Origin: an uncultured Pseudomonadota bacterium
GTDB taxonomy: Bacteria; Pseudomonadota; Alphaproteobacteria; Rs-D84
Reading direction: 5' to 3'
Assembly: GCA_902802115.1 (NCBI GenBank)
Contig: CADCKW010000001.1
Location: forward strand, 278,700 to 342,699
Length of the DNA stretch: 64,000 nucleotides
Below are positions 33,694 to 42,252 of this stretch, one piece after another. The notes beneath the pieces are model-generated. The model did no database searches. It saw only the letters and a program-made list of their open reading frames with translations, and was not told where the DNA came from. Position numbers and translations under genes: made by a program. The number at the start of each line of letters is the position of its first letter. Within the stretch, counting starts at the first letter, position 1.

Positions 33694-35769
33694 ATGCGGT
33701 TCAAAAAAATTTTAAAGATTTTTTTAAATATAATATTTTGGTGCATAACCTTTGGAATTGCGGCATTGGCTGCGATGATTTTTATTTATGGAAATGATTT
33801 GCCTGATTATAAAAAATTGGCGACATATGCGCCCCCCGTTGCGACACGTTTGTATGCGGCGGACGGTTCGTTATTGATTGAATACGCGGCGGAACGTCGT
33901 GTGTTTATCGATTTTGCCGATATGCCACCACAATTGGTTAATGCATTTGTTGCCGCCGAAGACCAAAATTTCTGGACTCACCCCGGCATAGATATCCAGG
34001 GCATAGTTCGTGCGTCATTAAATAATATTATGCGCGCTATGGGTTTTGATGCTAAATTTTCTGGCGCATCAACCATCACCCAACAGGTTGCAAAAAATTT
34101 CTTTTTAACATCTGACCGAACAATTTCGCGCAAGGTCAAAGAGGCTATCCTTGCACTGCGTTTGGAACGGTCTTTTTCCAAACAACATATAATGACATTG
34201 TATTTGAATCAAATATTCCTGGGTGCGCGTGCATATGGTGTTGGTTCGGCGGCATTAATGTATTTCAATAAACCTGTCAAAGATTTGTCTTTGGCGGAAT
34301 GTGCGTTTTTGGCGTCTTTGCCCAAGGCACCAAACAATCGTGATGCCGCAATTGAACGCAGAAACTATGTTTTGCGTCGCATGGCAGAGGAAGGATATAT
34401 TACCAAAGAAGAGGCGACCGCCGCCGCGGCCGAGGCTTTGAATATCAACAGTGGTTTTACCGAACAAATGGAAGACACTTTCCAATATTTTGCCGAAGAA
34501 GTTCGCCGTCAATTATTGGACACAATTGGTCGTGACGAGTTGTATAATAATGGTTTGTATATCAAAACAACAATTCAACCTGATTTGCAACGCGCGGCGT
34601 CCAACGCGTTAAATAAGGTTTTGGATAATTACAATGCTGGCCGCAGTGGAAACGAAAAATTACAGGGCGCAATTATTGTCATGAATCCATATACAGGACG
34701 TGTTTTGGCAATGTCTGGGGGACGCAGTTTTGCACAAAGTTCGTTTAATCGTGCAACCCAGGCTATGCGTCAAATTGGCAGTACAATAAAACCTTTCGTT
34801 TATCTGGCGGCATTGGAAAAAGGTATGTCACCCGAAGCCATATTGCTGGACGCGCCTATTGTCGGTTGGAAAGATGCTTTTACAGAATGGAAACCTGAAA
34901 ATAACGATAAAAAATTCTTGGGTGATGTGCCATTGCGTTTGGCATTGGAAACATCGCGTAATGTGCCAACTGTGCGTTTGGTGGAACAAATTGGTGTTCG
35001 TGATGCGATTGATGTTGCAAAACGGTTTGGTGTATATCCAGAAAATATGCGCGATGTAAATTTGTCTTTTGCATTGGGGTCTGGCGAAACAACATTGCAA
35101 AATTTGGTGACAGGATATTCGGCATTTGTAAATGGCGGGCATGTGATTAAACCTCGTTTGGTCGATTATGTCCAAGACCGCTATGGCCGAACAATCGATG
35201 GTGTTGCACCAAAAATTGAAAAATGGGGCGACGGCATGTTGCCGCCTGATGATGATGATATGGGACCGGCTTTGTCAGACCCACAAAGTTTATATCAATT
35301 GGTTTCTATTTTACAGGGTGCCGTTGAACGTGGGACTGGTCGTCAGGCTATGGTTCCAGGACACACAATTGCGGGTAAAACAGGAACCACGAATGATGTC
35401 AAAGATGCCTGGTTTATTGGATTTTCTAAAAATTTAATTGCTGGTGTTTATTTGGGATACGATACACCGCGTCCATTGGGCAAGGGAACCGGTTCATATA
35501 CCGCTGCACGCGTGTTTTCGGACTTTATGACACCGGCATTGGCAAACCAGAAAAATCAACCGTTTTCTGTGCCGGACGGATTGCATTTTGTGCGTGTAAA
35601 TCGTGCAACTGGTGTTGCCGCCACACGTGACCCAAATGGTGTTATTATTACCGAAGCATTCAAGGCTAACCAAGGTCCAAACGAACCTGCGGAAACCCCA
35701 ACGGTGGTTATAACTGTTGATGGTGAAACTATGGAACAGGTCGCGCCCCAGGTTGGCGGTGTGTTTTAA
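33694..35769 (+). CDS. mrcA: Penicillin-binding protein 1A, bifunctional
   Basis: 691 residues. An N-terminal anchor helix (about 9-31) precedes the glycosyltransferase domain: FVAAEDQNFWTHPGID with catalytic Glu89, GASTITQQVAKNFFL, and ALRLERSFSKQHIMTLYLNQ. The transpeptidase domain has the SxxK motif GSTIKPF (Ser363, Lys366) and KTGTTNDVKDAWF (Lys562). It polymerises and cross-links peptidoglycan in the periplasm. It is about 100 residues shorter than typical PBP1A, apparently for lack of most of the OB-like insert. It is followed by mraY, ftsW and murG. Confidence 0.94.
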   Translation: MRFKKILKIFLNIIFWCITFGIAALAAMIFIYGNDLPDYKKLATYAPPVATRLYAADGSLLIEYAAERRVFIDFADMPPQLVNAFVAAEDQNFWTHPGIDIQGIVRASLNNIMRAMGFDAKFSGASTITQQVAKNFFLTSDRTISRKVKEAILALRLERSFSKQHIMTLYLNQIFLGARAYGVGSAALMYFNKPVKDLSLAECAFLASLPKAPNNRDAAIERRNYVLRRMAEEGYITKEEATAAAAEALNINSGFTEQMEDTFQYFAEEVRRQLLDTIGRDELYNNGLYIKTTIQPDLQRAASNALNKVLDNYNAGRSGNEKLQGAIIVMNPYTGRVLAMSGGRSFAQSSFNRATQAMRQIGSTIKPFVYLAALEKGMSPEAILLDAPIVGWKDAFTEWKPENNDKKFLGDVPLRLALETSRNVPTVRLVEQIGVRDAIDVAKRFGVYPENMRDVNLSFALGSGETTLQNLVTGYSAFVNGGHVIKPRLVDYVQDRYGRTIDGVAPKIEKWGDGMLPPDDDDMGPALSDPQSLYQLVSILQGAVERGTGRQAMVPGHTIAGKTGTTNDVKDAWFIGFSKNLIAGVYLGYDTPRPLGKGTGSYTAARVFSDFMTPALANQKNQPFSVPDGLHFVRVNRATGVAATRDPNGVIITEAFKANQGPNEPAETPTVVITVDGETMEQVAPQVGGVF

Positions 35770-35786
35770 TTTATTTTTAATTAAAT

Positions 35787-35814
35787 TTGTATTGCTGTTA
35801 TTTTATGGTAAAAT
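35787..35814 (+). promoter_or_regulatory. Promoter of mraY-ftsW-murG
   Basis: TTGTAT (35787-35792), 16-base spacer, TAAAAT (35809-35814). The AAGGAG ribosome site follows and ATG lies at 35840. Confidence 0.55.
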
Positions 35815-35839
35815 GTGAGTATAAAAGGAGAAAAATTTT

Positions 35840-36973
35840 ATGCTTCACGATTATCTTTTGGCAAATGGTGCGTATTTTTTTGCAAGTGGTTGGGCGCAGT
35901 TTGCGGCGGCTTTTGGGTTGTCTTTTTTGGTGGTTTTGTTGTGTGGTCGCGGTTTTGTGCGCTGGATGCATGCTTTACAGAAAAAGGGTCAGCCAATCAG
36001 TGAAAATGTTCCAGAATCGCATAAAATCAAGGCTGGCACCCCAACAATGGGTGGTATTTTAATAGTGTTTGCGATTTTATTGGCGTCTGTATTGTTTATG
36101 CCAATGTCTAACCAAGATGGTTGGATTGCTTTATCGGCATTGGTTATGTTCGCAGTATTAGGTTTTATTGATGATTATAAAAAGGTCACATCTCAATCGA
36201 AAAAGGCTGCAAATGGTCTGTCCCCCCGCACCAGATTATTGGCCGAGGCTGTATTTGTTGCAATTTTGGTGTATATGATAAACAAAACAATGCCGCCGTA
36301 TGTCCCAGATTTATCAATAGTTGTGGGTTCTACGATTTTATGGCCATTAAATGCGTGGGTCATTGATTTGCCGGGCTCAATATCAATAACATTGGGATTT
36401 TTATATTATATATTTGGTTATTTTGTTATTTGTGGTTCTGCAAATGCGACAAATATCACAGACGGCTTGGACGGCATGTTATCCAAATTATATTTGCCGG
36501 TGTTGATTGTTTTGGTTGTTGCATTATATGGTGCAACCAGAATCGGTTTTATGGACAGTGTTTTATTCTTGCCAGATGCCAGTGCCCTGTATGCGCCATT
36601 GGGTGCAACCGCCGGCGCGGTCCTTGGATTTTTATGGTATAATTCAAAACCTGCATCTATTTTTATGGGTGATGTTGGGTCACTGGCACTGGGTGGATTT
36701 ATGGGAACAGTTGCGATGTTATTAAAATCGGAAATCATTATGGGTATTGCTGCCGGCATGATGGTTTTGATTTTGTTGTCGTCTTTTATGCAAACAATGT
36801 ATTTCAAAATTACTCGCAAAATGACGGGTACAGGCAAACGCATATTCTTGCGCGCACCATTGCATCATCATTTTGAAGAACTGGGTTGGCCAGAAACAAA
36901 GATTGTAGAACGATTTTTCATTATGTCGATATTGTTTTCTGGGCTTGCATTGATTTTATTAAAATTCGCATAA
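35840..36973 (+). CDS. mraY: Phospho-N-acetylmuramoyl-pentapeptide-transferase
   Basis: 377-residue polytopic inner-membrane enzyme that transfers phospho-MurNAc-pentapeptide to undecaprenyl phosphate, forming lipid I. Visible motifs: the first catalytic Asp pair FIDDYKKV, NATNITDGLDGM, and FMGDVGSLALGG. HKIKAGTPTMGGILIV is the N-terminal signature. It starts after a good ribosome site AAAAGGAG. Neighbours ftsW and murG are in the same operon, but murD and murF, normally adjacent, are absent. Confidence 0.96.
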   Translation: MLHDYLLANGAYFFASGWAQFAAAFGLSFLVVLLCGRGFVRWMHALQKKGQPISENVPESHKIKAGTPTMGGILIVFAILLASVLFMPMSNQDGWIALSALVMFAVLGFIDDYKKVTSQSKKAANGLSPRTRLLAEAVFVAILVYMINKTMPPYVPDLSIVVGSTILWPLNAWVIDLPGSISITLGFLYYIFGYFVICGSANATNITDGLDGMLSKLYLPVLIVLVVALYGATRIGFMDSVLFLPDASALYAPLGATAGAVLGFLWYNSKPASIFMGDVGSLALGGFMGTVAMLLKSEIIMGIAAGMMVLILLSSFMQTMYFKITRKMTGTGKRIFLRAPLHHHFEELGWPETKIVERFFIMSILFSGLALILLKFA

Positions 36974-37004
36974 ATTTATAAATTGGGGGCAAGGGGACGG
37001 ATAG

Positions 37005-38171
37005 ATGAAAGTTATAAGTGAAGTTGCACGCAGAACCGATGACAGCAAACTGACAGATTGGTATTTTGGTATCGACCGTTGGTTAATAATTTATATTGCT
37101 ATAATGATATTTATTGGTGTTATGGCAACTTTTTTCACCGGCAGTGCAAATATTATTCGCACACATGGTCGTATGCCTTGGTATCATTTTTTTGTAAATA
37201 TGTTGCCGTTTTATATTTTGGGCATTGGAACATTATTCGCCGCCAGTATGCTTAATAAAAAATGGGTTATAAAAATATCTTGGTTAAATGTTTTGGTTTG
37301 TTTGCCATTACTGGTTATGACATTATTTCATGCCAGTATTATAAATGGATCGGCGCGTTGGGTATCTGTGGCGGGTCAAAATTTGATGCCATCGGACATT
37401 ATGAAGCCTGGGTTTATAATAATCACAGCATGGTTTTTAACGCGCATGAAAAAAATGTATGGCGAAGATATTTTTACCAATCGTGATGCGTGGAAATTTA
37501 ATATAAATTCTTGGTGGCCATATGTTATTGTGTTTTTGATGGTCTTGGGTATTTTGTTTAAACAACCAGACATTGGAACAACGATATTGTATTTTTCGGT
37601 TTTTGCAGCGATGTTATTTGTTGCCGGATTGCCAAAAAAATGGCTGGCAATATTGGGTGGCGTGGTTGTTGGTGGTGGTATTTGTGCATTTTTATTTTGG
37701 CATCACGTGCATGAACGTATTATGGACTTTTTATTCAAACCATTGGACCCCACCAGTCAGGTTGGTTATGCGGTAAATGCAATTCGCCAAGGTGGTTTGT
37801 TTGGTATGGGCGAAGAAGCTTTTGCAATTGAAAGATTACCAATGGCGGAAAACGATTTTGTGTTTGCGGCATTGGTTGAAGAATTTGGTGCATTGGTTGG
37901 TTGTTTGTTATTATGGTTGTTTGTCAAAGTTATAAAACATTTAATATCGGCGGCGGAAAATGCGCGTGATAAATTTGTGTTGTATGCGATAACTGGGGCA
38001 ACATCATTATTTGCGTTCCAGATTTGTTTGAATTTGGCAACAACATTACATATAATGCCACCCAAAGGCATGACATTACCATTTATATCATTTGGTGGCA
38101 GTTCATTTTTGGGTTTTTGCCTGTTGTTTGGGTTTATATTGGCGCTAATCCGCGAAGACAAATGGAAATAA
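37005..38171 (+). CDS. ftsW: Lipid II flippase/polymerase FtsW (SEDS family)
   Basis: 388-residue SEDS protein with about ten transmembrane segments. It polymerises lipid II into glycan strands at the septum. Motifs: GSARWVSVAGQNLMPSDIMKP, LLFKQPDIGTTI-type KQPDIGTTILYF, QGGLFGMGEEAFAIERLPMA followed by ENDFVFAALVEEFG, and LPFISFGGSSFLGF at the end. RodA is the sister family; position between mraY and murG supports FtsW. GGGGCA-type site precedes the ATG. Confidence 0.93.
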   Translation: MKVISEVARRTDDSKLTDWYFGIDRWLIIYIAIMIFIGVMATFFTGSANIIRTHGRMPWYHFFVNMLPFYILGIGTLFAASMLNKKWVIKISWLNVLVCLPLLVMTLFHASIINGSARWVSVAGQNLMPSDIMKPGFIIITAWFLTRMKKMYGEDIFTNRDAWKFNINSWWPYVIVFLMVLGILFKQPDIGTTILYFSVFAAMLFVAGLPKKWLAILGGVVVGGGICAFLFWHHVHERIMDFLFKPLDPTSQVGYAVNAIRQGGLFGMGEEAFAIERLPMAENDFVFAALVEEFGALVGCLLLWLFVKVIKHLISAAENARDKFVLYAITGATSLFAFQICLNLATTLHIMPPKGMTLPFISFGGSSFLGFCLLFGFILALIREDKWK

Positions 38172-38187
38172 AACAAAGGGGACGGAT

Positions 38188-39234
38188 ATGAAAATATGGA
38201 TTGCAACCGGGGGTACAGGTGGTCATGTGTTTCCTGCAATGGCTGTGGCGACTGAATTGGCATCACGTGGTCATAAAATAACAATTTCTTGTGATGGTCG
38301 AACCGACAAAATGGTGCGTGAATCCAAACCAGATGGCGCAAGTGTTGTGCATATTTGGGCATCTGGGGTTGGTGCAAAAAGTAAAATAAAACAAATGTAT
38401 GCTTTGTTTAAAATTGGGGTTTCGGCATGTGGATTAATATTACGATTTTTATTTTCGCGCCCAAACAGAGTTGTCGCGTTTGGTGGTTATGCGTCTGTGC
38501 CGGCGGTATTTGCAGCACATGTTTGGCATATACCAACATTTTTGCATGAACAAAATGCGGCAATCGGTCGCGCAAATAAATTTTCTATGCGGTGGGTAAA
38601 AACTTTGATGACCAGTTTTCCAACTGTCGATGGCATGCCAAAAAATACAAATACAAAAATTGTTTATACCGGATTGCCTGTGCGTGCAGATTTTTTGAAT
38701 ATTGCAGGCTCTAAAATTCCAAATAAATCGCATTTGTTGGTGACAGGTGGTTCATTAGGGGCGCAAATTTTGGACGATGTTGTCCCATTGGCGATTGCGG
38801 GTATGAAAAACAAAAAGATTTTCGTCACACATCAAACCCGTCCAGAAAATGTTGAAAAATTGCAACGCTTTTATGCCGAACATAAAATTCACGCAAATGT
38901 ATTGTCTTTTATTCGTGATATGGCATCGGCAATCCAGGACGCAGATTTGGTAATTGGGCGCAGTGGTGCCAGCACAGTTATAGAATTGGAAACGGTCGGT
39001 CGTGCGGCGATTTTGGTCCCGTTAAATATCAATCCGGACCAGGCGGCCAACGCGGCATCTTTTGCGAAATTGGGTGGCGGTTTTGCAATTGAACAATCTA
39101 AATTTACAGAAAAATGGTTGTCATCTACATTGACCGAATTGTTTGATAATCCATCGCGTTTGGAAAAAATGGCTGAAAAATCACGTGTTGAAAATCGTGC
39201 GGCACAAAAAATCGCCGACACAGTGACAAAATAA
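38188..39234 (+). CDS. murG: UDP-GlcNAc:lipid I transferase MurG
   Basis: 348-residue peripheral membrane glycosyltransferase converting lipid I to lipid II. IATGGTGGHVFPAMAVATEL is the N-terminal glycine-rich motif, FGGYASVPAVFAA the second, and the C-terminal domain has RSGASTVIELETVGRAAILVP and NPDQAANAASF (UDP-GlcNAc site). It ends the mraY-ftsW-murG operon; a terminator lies directly after. Confidence 0.96.
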   Translation: MKIWIATGGTGGHVFPAMAVATELASRGHKITISCDGRTDKMVRESKPDGASVVHIWASGVGAKSKIKQMYALFKIGVSACGLILRFLFSRPNRVVAFGGYASVPAVFAAHVWHIPTFLHEQNAAIGRANKFSMRWVKTLMTSFPTVDGMPKNTNTKIVYTGLPVRADFLNIAGSKIPNKSHLLVTGGSLGAQILDDVVPLAIAGMKNKKIFVTHQTRPENVEKLQRFYAEHKIHANVLSFIRDMASAIQDADLVIGRSGASTVIELETVGRAAILVPLNINPDQAANAASFAKLGGGFAIEQSKFTEKWLSSTLTELFDNPSRLEKMAEKSRVENRAAQKIADTVTK

Positions 39235-39262
39235 AAACACCGCCCATTTGGGCGGTGTTTTT
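39233..39262 (+). terminator. Intrinsic terminator of the mraY-ftsW-murG operon
   Basis: Perfect stem AACACCGCCC/GGGCGGTGTT with loop ATTT, and five Ts. Confidence 0.85.
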
Positions 39263-39403
39263 AAAAGAATATAACATAAATTAAAAATGCGACAAGACAA
39301 ACAACTGAGGAGCCATTACATATTCCTTTTTATACAAATTTAACAAAACGCATAACATATGCAATAAAAAATAAATCGCGGCTTTGCCATCGGCAAAGAC
39401 GGA

Positions 39404-39530
39404 TGGCACTCCCAATGGGTAATGCTTCGCCACCTTGCAAAATTTTGTGATACAAAATCGGCATACTTGCGTCTGCCTTTTTGCTGCGGTTCGAACCCAT
39501 GTCTCATGTGTTCGATTCCCGGTATAACCA
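39404..39530. pseudogene. tRNA fragments next to tRNA-Glu
   Basis: The 16 bases TGGCACTCCCAATGGG at 39404-39419 repeat the 3' end of the tRNA-Glu gene (39571-39586). About 75 bases further, the minus strand reads ACATGGGTTCGA, the same as the tRNA-Glu T-arm but truncated, so a second tRNA-Glu 3' end seems split by an insert. On the plus strand GTTCGATTCCCGGTATAACCA at 39510-39530 is a tRNA 3' end with CCA, but its T-stem partner does not pair. No functional tRNA can be drawn here. I infer past recombination at tRNA 3' ends. Confidence 0.55.
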
Positions 39531-39570
39531 GAAAAAATAAATTGCACCAAAAATGGTGCAATATATTTCC

Positions 39571-39646
39571 TGGCACTCCCAATGGGAATCGAACCCATGT
39601 TGCCGGAATGAGAATCCGATGTCCTGGACCGCTAGACGATGGGAGC
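39571..39646 (-). tRNA. tRNA-Glu (anticodon CUC)
   Basis: 76-base tRNA with encoded CCA. On the minus strand the acceptor GCTCCCA pairs with TGGGAGT (one G-U), D-arm TCGTCTAGCGGTCCAGGAC, anticodon stem TCGGA/TCCGG with loop TTCTCAT (anticodon CTC), and T-arm ATGGG-TTCGATT-CCCAT. CUC reads GAG only; another tRNA-Glu for GAA should exist elsewhere. Confidence 0.95.
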
Positions 39647-39782
39647 TTTCAAACTGCCTTGGACCCAAATACAATATACAAACTTTATCAAAAAGTCAAA
39701 TTTTTTGCCGGCGGTTTTTATGTCCTGCCAGATTATTTTTGAATATCAAGTAATAAAATAAAAAAATTTTATTTAAATATAC

Positions 39783-39830
39783 TTGCAAATAAAAACTTTA
39801 TATATATAATCATTAAAGTTTTTAATGATT
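39783..39830 (+). promoter_or_regulatory. Promoter with palindromic operator for the MarR/efflux operon
   Basis: TTGCAA (39783-39788), 16-base spacer, TATAAT (39805-39810). A perfect inverted repeat overlaps the -10 and start point: AATCATTAAA (39808-39817), GTT, TTTAATGATT (39821-39830). Arms of 10 bases and 23-base length suit a MarR dimer. Binding there would block the promoter, so autorepression by the adjacent marR gene is likely. Confidence 0.7.
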
Positions 39831-39842
39831 TTTTAAACAAAG

Positions 39843-40301
39843 GTGTTTGTCGTGACACGTAAAAGATTTATAGAATTGATTGAACAACATGGAATGATTT
39901 TGGAACGTTTATTGGCGCGCGTTCAACAGTTTCCATCGCAAAAATTGGGGTATAATCGCCAACAGTTATTTATATTATGTGATTTGGCTGTGTCTGGTCG
40001 TTCGAAATTAAAAGAAATTGCACATCGCCAATGTATCCCAACACCAAACCTGTGCATTATGTTTCGCAAGTTAGAGGCCGAAGGTCTGGTCGCGCGCAGT
40101 GTTGATGAAAACGACCGTCGCAATACCTGGTATTCTGTGACGGGCAAAGGACAAAAAATCGCTATAAAATTCAAAGATTCTGCGATGGATATGATTGAAC
40201 ATTTTTGTCGTAATTTATCAACACCCGAAGAGGTTAAACTGACAGAAAGTTTGGAATGTATAAACAAAATATTAACACGTGTGGAGGAACAAAATGCGTA
40301 A
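39843..40301 (+). CDS. MarR-family transcriptional regulator
   Basis: 152 residues from GTG 39843; an internal GTG at 39852 has a better-placed AAAGG site and may be the true start. The fold is MarR-type: an N-terminal dimer helix, then YNRQQLFILCDLAVSGRSKL, the winged helix-turn-helix KEIAHRQCIPTPNLCIMFRK followed by LEAEGLVARSVDENDRRNTW (wing, with the DxRxxW-like end). Its stop overlaps the tolC-like ATG. It likely represses the efflux operon it heads, through the 23-base palindrome upstream, with release by a ligand. Confidence 0.88.
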   Translation: MFVVTRKRFIELIEQHGMILERLLARVQQFPSQKLGYNRQQLFILCDLAVSGRSKLKEIAHRQCIPTPNLCIMFRKLEAEGLVARSVDENDRRNTWYSVTGKGQKIAIKFKDSAMDMIEHFCRNLSTPEEVKLTESLECINKILTRVEEQNA

Positions 40302-41619
40302 ATATAAAAAAATGATATTGTGTTTTTTATGTGGTATCATGGCGACCAATTACGGTTATGCACTTGATTTATCATTGAATGATGCAATATCAAAAATAAC
40401 GACGGAATCAAATGATTTAAAAAAGGCTGATGCAAATGTTAAAAAGGCCCAGGCTCAATTAGATTCTGTAAATGCGAATCGTTGGGTAAATATAAATGCA
40501 AATGCATCGTATATGAATATGGTAAATGTTGCCCATCCGTCCAGTGATAACGGCATTGATTTGCCACCTGAATTGGGTGGAATTTTACAGGGTTTTGGTC
40601 AAGACGTATCTAAAATTGTAATACCTGATAATTTGATGATGGTTGGTGTGACGGCGACACAACCGATTTATACATTTGGAAAAATCGGTAATGCGGTTGA
40701 TTCTGTCCGCAGTGCGATTAAGATTTCACAGTCCAGTCAAGAAATGACTCGTCGCGAGGTTGCATACAGTGCGGCTGATTTATATTGGACGGCGAAAATG
40801 ACCGATGAAATTGTAAAATTGGCACAACAAGATTTAAATAATGCCAAGGTTTCAAAATCTAAAATAACCGCTGCGGGACGTGCATCGCGTGGTAATTTGG
40901 TGAAAATTGAAACAGATATCGCATCAAAAGAAATTAATTTGTCTGACGCAGAATTTAATCGTGAAACGGCGCACAGAATGTTAAAAATTTTTGCCGGTAT
41001 TGATGCCGATGAAGAGTTGGTTTTGACTGACGAATTTCCAACAGAATTTGATGCAATGGAACCTAAAAAACTTACATCTTCGCCACAGTGGGACGTTTTA
41101 AATGAACAGGTTAAATTATATGAGTCCAAGGCGTCCAGCGAACGTGCCAATGGTTATCCAACATTGGCGGCGGTTGGCGCATACGATTATGTGACGATGG
41201 GCAATGACGTTGGACATATGTTTGAAAAATCTGGTTCGCAATCGGCATATTGGGGTGTGTCTTTACAAGTTCCAATATTTACCGGTGGCCTGAATCGTGC
41301 AAACGCAACGGTTGATGCCATGAATGCCGAGGCTGCACGTCAAGATTTAGACAAGGCAAAAAAATTAACCACAGAACAATATAACACCGCTATTCGTCAA
41401 TATAATCATTTGCGCGATAATTTGGCAAATATGCAAAACGCGCGTGATTTGGCGGCCAAAGCATACCAATTTTCGCAACAAAGATTTGGTGCGGGTCAAA
41501 CATCTGCGGTTGAACTGGCCGAGGTTGCATCTGGCCTGTATCAATTAGATATGGCATTGTTAAATGCAAAATACAAATTGTTGATGGCGCAAGAATCTGT
41601 TAAAAAGTTAGGTGAATAA
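40294..41619 (+). CDS. TolC-family outer-membrane efflux protein
   Basis: 441 residues from ATG 40294, overlapping marR by eight bases. Signal peptide KKMILCFLCGIMATNYGYA, then two TolC-type repeats of long helices: LSLNDAISKITTESNDLKKA and ADANVKKAQAQLDSVNANRW, and later FSQQRFGAGQTSAVELAEVA. Trimers of such proteins form the outer-membrane tunnel. Next come a small adaptor and an RND pump, so this is the exit duct of a tripartite efflux system. Confidence 0.92.
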   Translation: MRKYKKMILCFLCGIMATNYGYALDLSLNDAISKITTESNDLKKADANVKKAQAQLDSVNANRWVNINANASYMNMVNVAHPSSDNGIDLPPELGGILQGFGQDVSKIVIPDNLMMVGVTATQPIYTFGKIGNAVDSVRSAIKISQSSQEMTRREVAYSAADLYWTAKMTDEIVKLAQQDLNNAKVSKSKITAAGRASRGNLVKIETDIASKEINLSDAEFNRETAHRMLKIFAGIDADEELVLTDEFPTEFDAMEPKKLTSSPQWDVLNEQVKLYESKASSERANGYPTLAAVGAYDYVTMGNDVGHMFEKSGSQSAYWGVSLQVPIFTGGLNRANATVDAMNAEAARQDLDKAKKLTTEQYNTAIRQYNHLRDNLANMQNARDLAAKAYQFSQQRFGAGQTSAVELAEVASGLYQLDMALLNAKYKLLMAQESVKKLGE

Positions 41620-41620
41620 A

Positions 41621-42238
41621 ATGGAACGTATAATAAAGTCTTTTAAAATCAAAAACCCAACGCGTGTTAAAAAATGGATTTACATTTTAACGGTGTCTGC
41701 ACTTGCGTTTTGGGTTGTTTTTCGAATTGTTATGTTAATAATTCAGCACAATCAAAATGTGTATAATTTGTCACGTGATGTTATGGAAAATGGAACCCCG
41801 GTGATAACAATTACCGCACAAAATTCATCTGGCACATTGCACGAACCGATTACAGTTGAAAAAAACAAGGCTTATGTGACCGGGGCGCGTGTTGGATTAT
41901 TTCGCGCCGGTCAAAAGGTCGGTGGTGGAAAAATAGTATCTGTATCTCAAAATATAAATTTGGATACAGGTATGTACGTTATTAAAACAACAAATGTTAG
42001 TGACGGTTTGCAATACGTCGAATACACTCGTAATGGTTATTTTGTTCCGGTCTATGCGGTTGTAGATTCTGGGGTTTATGTTTATGAAAACGGTGTTGCC
42101 GAATTACGCAAAGTTATTGTCGCGCACAGTGATGCCGATGTTGCGTTGATAACCCAAGGTTTGCATGATGGCGATATTGTTATATTGTCCAAGGTTTCAA
42201 CGGGTGAAAAAGTTCGTTTAATTGAATCAAATAAATAG
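41621..42238 (+). CDS. Minimal periplasmic adaptor-like protein
   Basis: 205 residues from ATG 41621, placed between a TolC-like and an RND gene. A transmembrane anchor lies at about 19-41 (WIYILTVSALAFWVVFRIVM). The remainder is beta-rich: NGTPVITITAQNSSGTLHEP, VGLFRAGQKVGGGKIVSVSQ, and VIVAHSDADVALITQGLHDG followed by DIVILSKVSTGEKVRL, the last matching the membrane-proximal domain end of RND adaptors (xGLxxGDxVV). There is no long helical hairpin or full lipoyl domain; normal adaptors have 350-400 residues. It is either a stripped-down adaptor or a new subunit that replaces one. Confidence 0.75.
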   Translation: MERIIKSFKIKNPTRVKKWIYILTVSALAFWVVFRIVMLIIQHNQNVYNLSRDVMENGTPVITITAQNSSGTLHEPITVEKNKAYVTGARVGLFRAGQKVGGGKIVSVSQNINLDTGMYVIKTTNVSDGLQYVEYTRNGYFVPVYAVVDSGVYVYENGVAELRKVIVAHSDADVALITQGLHDGDIVILSKVSTGEKVRLIESNK

Positions 42239-42252
42239 TGAGGGAATTGATT

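Noticed and set aside
39422-39742. Plus-strand frame over the tRNA region reading like GNRTHVAG
   Set aside because: It is the translation of tRNA-Glu and tRNA fragments; such peptides are a well-known annotation artefact.
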